The notes beneath the pieces are model-generated. The model was not told where the DNA came from and did not search any database. It saw only the letters and a list, made by a program, of their open reading frames with translations. Made by a program: the position numbers and the translations under genes. From Actinomycetota bacterium (GTDB taxonomy: Bacteria > Actinomycetota > Thermoleophilia > Solirubrobacterales > Thermoleophilaceae), in contig JAFAQQ010000095.1 of the NCBI GenBank assembly GCA_019246335.1, positions 1-32,125 of the forward strand: a DNA stretch of 32,125 nt, given 5' to 3'. How positions within the stretch are numbered: the stretch's first letter is position 1; every line of letters starts with the position of its first letter. Below are positions 25,479 through 32,125 of the stretch, in pieces.

Positions 25479-27116
25479 GTGGCCGTCGGAGAGCGAAGCG
25501 CGGGGACCCTCGCGGAGCCCGCCGTCGCGACCGCGGAGCACGCCACGAAGCGCGGGCGGCGGCTCGCGCTCAGCACCGCGTTCTTTTCGTTCGCGACCGG
25601 CGTTTCCCGCGTCGCGGGGCTCGCCCGCGAGATCTACGCCGCGAGCCTGTTCGGCGTCAAGGGGCCGATGTCGGCGTTCACGATCGCCTTCCAGGTCCCG
25701 AACCTCATCCGTGCCCTGTTCGCCGACGCGGCCCTCCAGGGCGCGTTCGTGCCGGTCTTCACCGAGCTGCTCGAGAAGGGCCGCAAGCGAGAGGCTTTCA
25801 AGGTCGCCTCCGGCCTCGTCTCGCTGATCTTCCTGATCCTCGGAAGCCTGACGGTCGTCTACTGGCTTGCGGCGCCGCTGCTGATGCACCTCGCCGCACC
25901 CGGCTTCGGACACGTGCTGCGCGACCTCACGGTCCAGCTCTCGCGGATCATGTTCCCAATCGTCCTGATCATGGCCGTGCAGGGCGTGTTCGTGGGGATG
26001 CTCAACAGCTTCGAGCGCTTCGGCGCGCCCGCCTTCGCGCCGGTCCTCTGGAACGGCGTGATCATCGTGGCGCTCGCGGTGCTGCCCGGCGTCTACAGCC
26101 CGAGCAAGCACATCTACGCGTACGCGTGGGGCGTCCTCGCCGGGACGATCGTCCAGCTGCTCTTCCCCATGCCGTGGCTGCGCGGGCTCGGCGGTCGCTT
26201 CACGCTCGAGTTCAACTGGCGCAACCCGTACGTGATGCGCGTCCTCAAGCTGATGCTTCCGGTGACGATCGCGCTCGGGCTAATCAACTTCAGCCTGCTC
26301 ATCAACTCGTTCTTCGGGACGCTCGTGAACAGCCAGGCGCCGGCCGCGATCGACAAGGCGTTCCGCATCTACATGCTTCCCCAGGGGATCTTCTCCGTGG
26401 CCATCGCGACGATCCTGTTCCCCACGCTCTCGCGCTTCGCCGCCCGGCGCGAGTACGACCACCTCCGAAACACGATGGCCAATGGGATGCGCCAGATCTG
26501 CCTCACGCTGATCCCGTCGGCGGCCTTCATGGCGGTCCTCGCCCAGCCGATCACCCGGCTCGTGTACCAGCGCGGGCAGTTCAACGCGCACGCGACGAAG
26601 CTCGTCTCCGAGGCGATGGTCGTCTGGGCCTTCTCGCTCCCCGCCCAAGGGGTGAGCCTGCTCCTGTCGCGGACGTTCTTCAGCCTCCAGCGGCCCTGGC
26701 TCACCACCGCGCTCTCCGGTGGGAACCTGCTCGTGAACGCGGTCGTCGCGCTGGCCCTCTACTCGCCGTTCGGCGTCAGCGGCGTCGTGCTCGGCACGGT
26801 CGCCGGGACGGTCGCGATGGCTTCGGCGCAGGCGATCGTGCTGCGTGGCCAGCTGGGAGGCATCGACGCCCGGCGCACCCTCGACGCGATCGCGCGGATG
26901 CTGGCGGCCGCGGCCGTGCTGTGCGGTGTCGCCTACGGGGTGTGGCGTGTCCTCGACGAGGCCGTCGGGCGCGCGCTCTGGGCCCAGTGCGTGTCGGTCG
27001 GATTCGCCATCGCCGCCGGGTCCGCCGTCTACGCGGCTGGCGTATGGGTGCTTCGGGTGCCGGAGGCACGCCAGATCAAGGCGCTCGTCGCGGGCCGGCT
27101 GCGCGGCGCCGGCTGA
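25479..27116 (+). CDS. murJ: lipid II flippase MurJ/MviN
   Basis: 14-TM-type pattern; GVSRVAGLAREIYAASLFGVKGPMSAFTIAFQVPNLIRALFADAALQGAFVPVF is diagnostic. Confidence 0.94.
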   Translation: MAVGERSAGTLAEPAVATAEHATKRGRRLALSTAFFSFATGVSRVAGLAREIYAASLFGVKGPMSAFTIAFQVPNLIRALFADAALQGAFVPVFTELLEKGRKREAFKVASGLVSLIFLILGSLTVVYWLAAPLLMHLAAPGFGHVLRDLTVQLSRIMFPIVLIMAVQGVFVGMLNSFERFGAPAFAPVLWNGVIIVALAVLPGVYSPSKHIYAYAWGVLAGTIVQLLFPMPWLRGLGGRFTLEFNWRNPYVMRVLKLMLPVTIALGLINFSLLINSFFGTLVNSQAPAAIDKAFRIYMLPQGIFSVAIATILFPTLSRFAARREYDHLRNTMANGMRQICLTLIPSAAFMAVLAQPITRLVYQRGQFNAHATKLVSEAMVVWAFSLPAQGVSLLLSRTFFSLQRPWLTTALSGGNLLVNAVVALALYSPFGVSGVVLGTVAGTVAMASAQAIVLRGQLGGIDARRTLDAIARMLAAAAVLCGVAYGVWRVLDEAVGRALWAQCVSVGFAIAAGSAVYAAGVWVLRVPEARQIKALVAGRLRGAG

Positions 27117-27131
27117 GCGCCTGGCGGCGAC

Positions 27132-27157
27132 GTCGCGGGACCGGCCTGGGCCGCGAC
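27132..27157 (+). terminator. possible GC-rich hairpin terminator after murJ
   Basis: GTCGCGG-N12-CCGCGAC 7-bp stem in the murJ-lepA gap; no T-tract. Confidence 0.3.
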
Positions 27158-27194
27158 CGCCGGAATCGGATGCCCTCCTAGCATCTTCCGAGCC

Positions 27195-29009
<1,815 letters not shown>

Positions 29010-29045
29010 GCGCGGCGGGGCCGGAGCGGCGGTGGTTTACGCCGC

Positions 29046-29085
29046 GAGGCCATTCTGTACAGCGATAGCTATACGAAATGGCCTC
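29046..29085. promoter_or_regulatory. 9-bp perfect inverted repeat between lepA and msrA (operator or terminator)
   Basis: GAGGCCATT-N22-AATGGCCTC with ATAGCTAT palindrome inside; AT-richer than surroundings. Confidence 0.5.
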
Positions 29086-29142
29086 CGACCCGATCCGGCT
29101 GCTGTAACGGATGGGGCCGGGCGCGCGACCTAACATGAAGCC

Positions 29143-29796
29143 ATGCTCCTCTTCGGCCACAAGACGAAGATGATCGCGCCGGAGAGGGCCCTCCGGGGGC
29201 GCGACGAGCGACCGTTCCCGGTTCCGGACCGGCACGAGGTGCTCGGGAACCCGCTCGTGCCGCCGTTCCCCGATGGCTTCGAGACAGCCGTCTTCGGCAT
29301 GGGCTGCTTCTGGGGCGCCGAGCGGATGTTCTGGCAGGCGGCCGGCGTGTGGACGACGGCGGTCGGCTACGCGGGGGGGTACACCCCGAATCCGACGTAC
29401 GAGGAGGTCTGCTCGGGGAGCACGGGTCACGCGGAGGTGGTGCTCGTCGCCTTCGATCCTGCGCGCGCCTCGTATGACGACATGCTGCGGATCTTCTGGG
29501 AGGGCCACGACCCGACGCAGGGGATGCGCCAGGGCAACGACGTCGGGACGCAGTACCGCTCGGCCATCTACTACGGCGGGGAGGCCCAGCGTGAGGCGGC
29601 GGAGCGATCTCGCGTGACGTTCGAAGGGCTGCTGCGCGAATCGGGCTACGGGGAGATCACGACGCAGATCGCGCAGGCCGGCGACTTCTTCTACGCCGAG
29701 CCGTACCACCAGCAGTACCTGGCGAAGAACCCGAACGGGTACTGCGGGCTGGGCGGGACAGGTGTGAGCTGCCCCGTCGGGCTCCGGGCGTCGTAG
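29143..29796 (+). CDS. msrA: peptide-methionine (S)-S-oxide reductase
   Basis: [70 protein letters not shown]. Confidence 0.97.
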   Translation: MLLFGHKTKMIAPERALRGRDERPFPVPDRHEVLGNPLVPPFPDGFETAVFGMGCFWGAERMFWQAAGVWTTAVGYAGGYTPNPTYEEVCSGSTGHAEVVLVAFDPARASYDDMLRIFWEGHDPTQGMRQGNDVGTQYRSAIYYGGEAQREAAERSRVTFEGLLRESGYGEITTQIAQAGDFFYAEPYHQQYLAKNPNGYCGLGGTGVSCPVGLRAS

Positions 29797-29834
29797 CCGG
29801 GGCCCCACCGGCGCGACTAGACTTGGCCGACTCT

Positions 29835-29908
29835 CGGGGCGTGGCGCAGCCTGGTAGCGCGCACCGTTCGGGTCGGTGAGGTCCCCGGTTCAAATCCGGG
29901 CGCCCCGA
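29835..29908 (+). tRNA. tRNA-Pro (CGG anticodon)
   Basis: CGGGGCG/CGCCCCG acceptor stem, CACCG-TTCGGGT-CGGTG anticodon arm (CGG), CCCGG-TTCAAAT-CCGGG T arm, discriminator A; TAGACT box 11 nt upstream. Confidence 0.95.
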
Positions 29909-29953
29909 TTGCCTGCCGCGCGCCCTGCCGCGCACAACCCGCTCCCGCCCACC

Positions 29954-29995
29954 CGGTGAGGTCCCCGGTTCAAGCCCTCCGGGCGACCCTGATCC
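29954..29995 (+). repeat. partial duplicate of the 3' half of tRNA-Pro (possible att remnant)
   Basis: CGGTGAGGTCCCCGGTTCAA (29954-29973) is identical to 29874-29893; similarity continues with a short insertion through TCCGGGCG.CCC.GAT. Confidence 0.75.
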
Positions 29996-30067
29996 GTAGG
30001 CGTCGGCCCTCGCAACCCGCCGATTTGCGGTATGCAGCACGGCGCTCGTCTCGCCGATCAGCGCCGA

Positions 30068-31435
30068 ATGCACAAGACATTCGCGCTCCTCTCCGCCCTC
30101 GCCTGCCTCCTCGTCTTCCCCGGCACCGCCCTTGCGGTGTTCGACCAGATGCCGTCCCAGGATTGGATGGACAACACCCCGCCCGACTCCTCAATGACCA
30201 GCGGCACATGGTCGGACATGCCCGATGGCGCTGCGGTCCGGCCGTACATCAAGTCGCTCAGCGTGATCAACGACGGGCATTCCGAGCCCGTCTTCGCGGG
30301 CGACGCGAGCGCAGCGGCGGCCGTCCCGGTCGGCGACGTCACGGCCACGATCTCGCCGATCAACCTCTGCAAGGCGGGCCAGGACCCCCAGGCGAACACG
30401 TGCTACTCGACGCCCAATCGCATCGGCCTCGTGTTCGGCTACCGCACGCTTCAGGGCATCGGGACCGACTTCTCGAACACTCACGGCGTTGAGCTGCGCC
30501 AGCACGTCGACGCAAACACGACCTTCGACGTGACCATTGGACTCAACACGCTCGGGCAGCCGCTGCGGTGGACCTGGCTGAACGGCGATCTCGTGGATTG
30601 GAAGACCGTTGGTCTCGGGACCGCTGCCGGCGAGGTGGACCTGCGCGTCCAGCCCGCCGTGACGCCAGACATCGACTGGTCGAACGTCGGTCCGAACGGG
30701 TGCACCGCCACACCGATCTTCGACTGCCGCATCGCGCAGGCCAGCGGCTCCTTTCTCGGCGCCAATGCGGTCTTCTCCATCGACGACACGCTCGACCCGT
30801 CGCTCGCCGGCGCCGCGTTCGCCACGCAGGGCGCCATCGCCGGCTTTCTAGTGCCGGGCGGATCGCCATCCGAGCCGGTCCTCGATCTTCAGATGGCCTC
30901 CGCCCACCTTGCCGCGGACGGAACCCCTCAGCACGGCGTGCTCCAGGCCTTCCTGCCCGAGCAGGCGCTAGTGAACAGCTACGGCCTCCTCCCGACCGAC
31001 GCCGCCTCGTTCTTCACCGCCACTCGTGAGGGCGACCCGGGCACGCAGGACCCCCCGGAGTTCGACGCTCGCAGCGCGAGCGACACGAGCGACTCCGGCC
31101 TGTTCGTGACCATTCGCAACGTGACGTTCAGCGCACCGACCTACCGCCTCGCGCGCAAGCGCTCCAGTGTTCGGATCGGCGTGTCGAATGCGCACGGCGC
31201 CACCCGCGTGGCGACCGGCCGCCTGCGCGCGTGCCGCCACGGCGCCTGCCGGCTCGTCGTCTACCGGATATCGGCATCGGGGCGCGCCGTGCAGATAGCG
31301 TCCGCGCGCAGCGACCGTTTGGGCGTCTCGCTGGCAAAGGCGTCCCGCGCCAAGCTCGGCCGTGGCGTGAAGTTCATCGCCGCGCTCCGGCGCGGCGGCA
31401 AGCTGCTCGCTGCCACCCGCGGCGTCGCGCACTGA
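30068..31435 (+). CDS. secreted protein of unknown function
   Basis: Signal peptide MHKTFALLSALACLLVFPGTALA; ~455-aa ORF with a basic, repeat-like C-terminal domain; no recognised family. Confidence 0.75.
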   Translation: MHKTFALLSALACLLVFPGTALAVFDQMPSQDWMDNTPPDSSMTSGTWSDMPDGAAVRPYIKSLSVINDGHSEPVFAGDASAAAAVPVGDVTATISPINLCKAGQDPQANTCYSTPNRIGLVFGYRTLQGIGTDFSNTHGVELRQHVDANTTFDVTIGLNTLGQPLRWTWLNGDLVDWKTVGLGTAAGEVDLRVQPAVTPDIDWSNVGPNGCTATPIFDCRIAQASGSFLGANAVFSIDDTLDPSLAGAAFATQGAIAGFLVPGGSPSEPVLDLQMASAHLAADGTPQHGVLQAFLPEQALVNSYGLLPTDAASFFTATREGDPGTQDPPEFDARSASDTSDSGLFVTIRNVTFSAPTYRLARKRSSVRIGVSNAHGATRVATGRLRACRHGACRLVVYRISASGRAVQIASARSDRLGVSLAKASRAKLGRGVKFIAALRRGGKLLAATRGVAH

Positions 31436-31546
31436 CGCGACGCGGCGCGGCGGCGCGAGGCGCTAGCCGGCGTGGCGGTCATTGCCCGCTGGGGTTCGAC
31501 GTCCGGCTGTGCGACGCTGCCGCGCGCCCTGCCAATCTCAACCCTG

Positions 31547-32125
31547 ATGGCCCTTCGAATCCCCTTGGCGGCGGCATGCTTCGCGATCGGCATCGGGCTG
31601 GCCGGGTGCGGGAACAGTGCCACTCCGAGGCGACCGCGAGGCGTCTCTCGCGCGGTGCCGCCGGTCTCGGTCGCGCGGGTCAGGTCGGTCGATCCGGCCG
31701 CGTACCGCGCGAGCCTGAAGGACGGCGCCCGGATCGAGCGCGACGCGGCCACCGGCGGATTCGCCGTCGTGTCCAGCCCGGCGAGGCATCCGGGAGCGCT
31801 CGTCGTCGTGGTTCACGGTCACGACGGAAGCGCGTTCTCCGAGTACAGCGGCTGGTTTCCGTACGCCGCGCGTGGCGGGCTGGGGATCGTCTCGGTCGAG
31901 TGGCAGACGCGCTGGGGCCGGGACGCGCAGTTCCTCAGCCCGGAGAGCACTTACGGGCTCATCGCGCGGGCGGCCCGAGCGGCAGGCGCGGCGCCGGGCC
32001 GGATCCTGCTCCATGGCTTCTCTCAGGGGAGCCACGAGGCGTTCGCGCTCACCTCGCTCGATCGCACGAGCCGGCGGCTGTTCGCCCTCACGCTCGCGGA
32101 GTCGGGCGGCGTGCGGGGCGCGACC
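31547..32125 (+). CDS. alpha/beta-hydrolase-fold lipoprotein, truncated by window end
   Basis: MALRIPLAAACFAIGIGLAGCGNS (lipobox LAGC), VVVVHGHDGSAFSEYSGWFPY, LLHGFSQGSHEAFALTSLD (GFSQGS nucleophile elbow); frame open to the last base. Confidence 0.8.
   Translation, partial: MALRIPLAAACFAIGIGLAGCGNSATPRRPRGVSRAVPPVSVARVRSVDPAAYRASLKDGARIERDAATGGFAVVSSPARHPGALVVVVHGHDGSAFSEYSGWFPYAARGGLGIVSVEWQTRWGRDAQFLSPESTYGLIARAARAAGAAPGRILLHGFSQGSHEAFALTSLDRTSRRLFALTLAESGGVRGAT

Overview
High-GC bacterial chromosome, most likely an actinobacterium (Thermoleophilia/Solirubrobacterales-like judging from gene content and codon use; this is inference). Most of the window is housekeeping DNA: a UDP-sugar pyrophosphorylase, a phosphopantetheinyl transferase, leuS, an mntR-mntH operon, acylphosphatase, comEA-comEC-holA, rpsT, murJ, lepA, msrA and one tRNA-Pro(CGG). 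The first ~10 kb is more accessory: a DUF1772-like protein, a hydrolase/cyclase fusion, a PASTA protein, a RibD/DHFR-like reductase, a beta-propeller/GntR pair, a truncated transposase, a cupin and a GH31 lipoprotein. I see no CRISPR array, rRNA, intact mobile element or recognisable defence system. The best leads are: (i) a 63-bp nested three-stem dyad directly upstream of comEA; (ii) 15-bp inverted repeats bracketing rpsT, plus a symmetric -10 shared by rpsT and murJ; (iii) a recurrent TANNNT box 6-10 nt upstream of start codons, suggesting leaderless transcription; (iv) an alpha/beta-hydrolase fused to a class III cyclase in which both the Ser and His of the hydrolase triad appear lost; (v) a partial duplication of the 3' half of tRNA-Pro, resembling an att-site remnant; (vi) an operator-like dyad over the mntR promoter, plus an uncharacterised small membrane protein at the end of that operon. 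No searches were run. All family names come from motif recognition.
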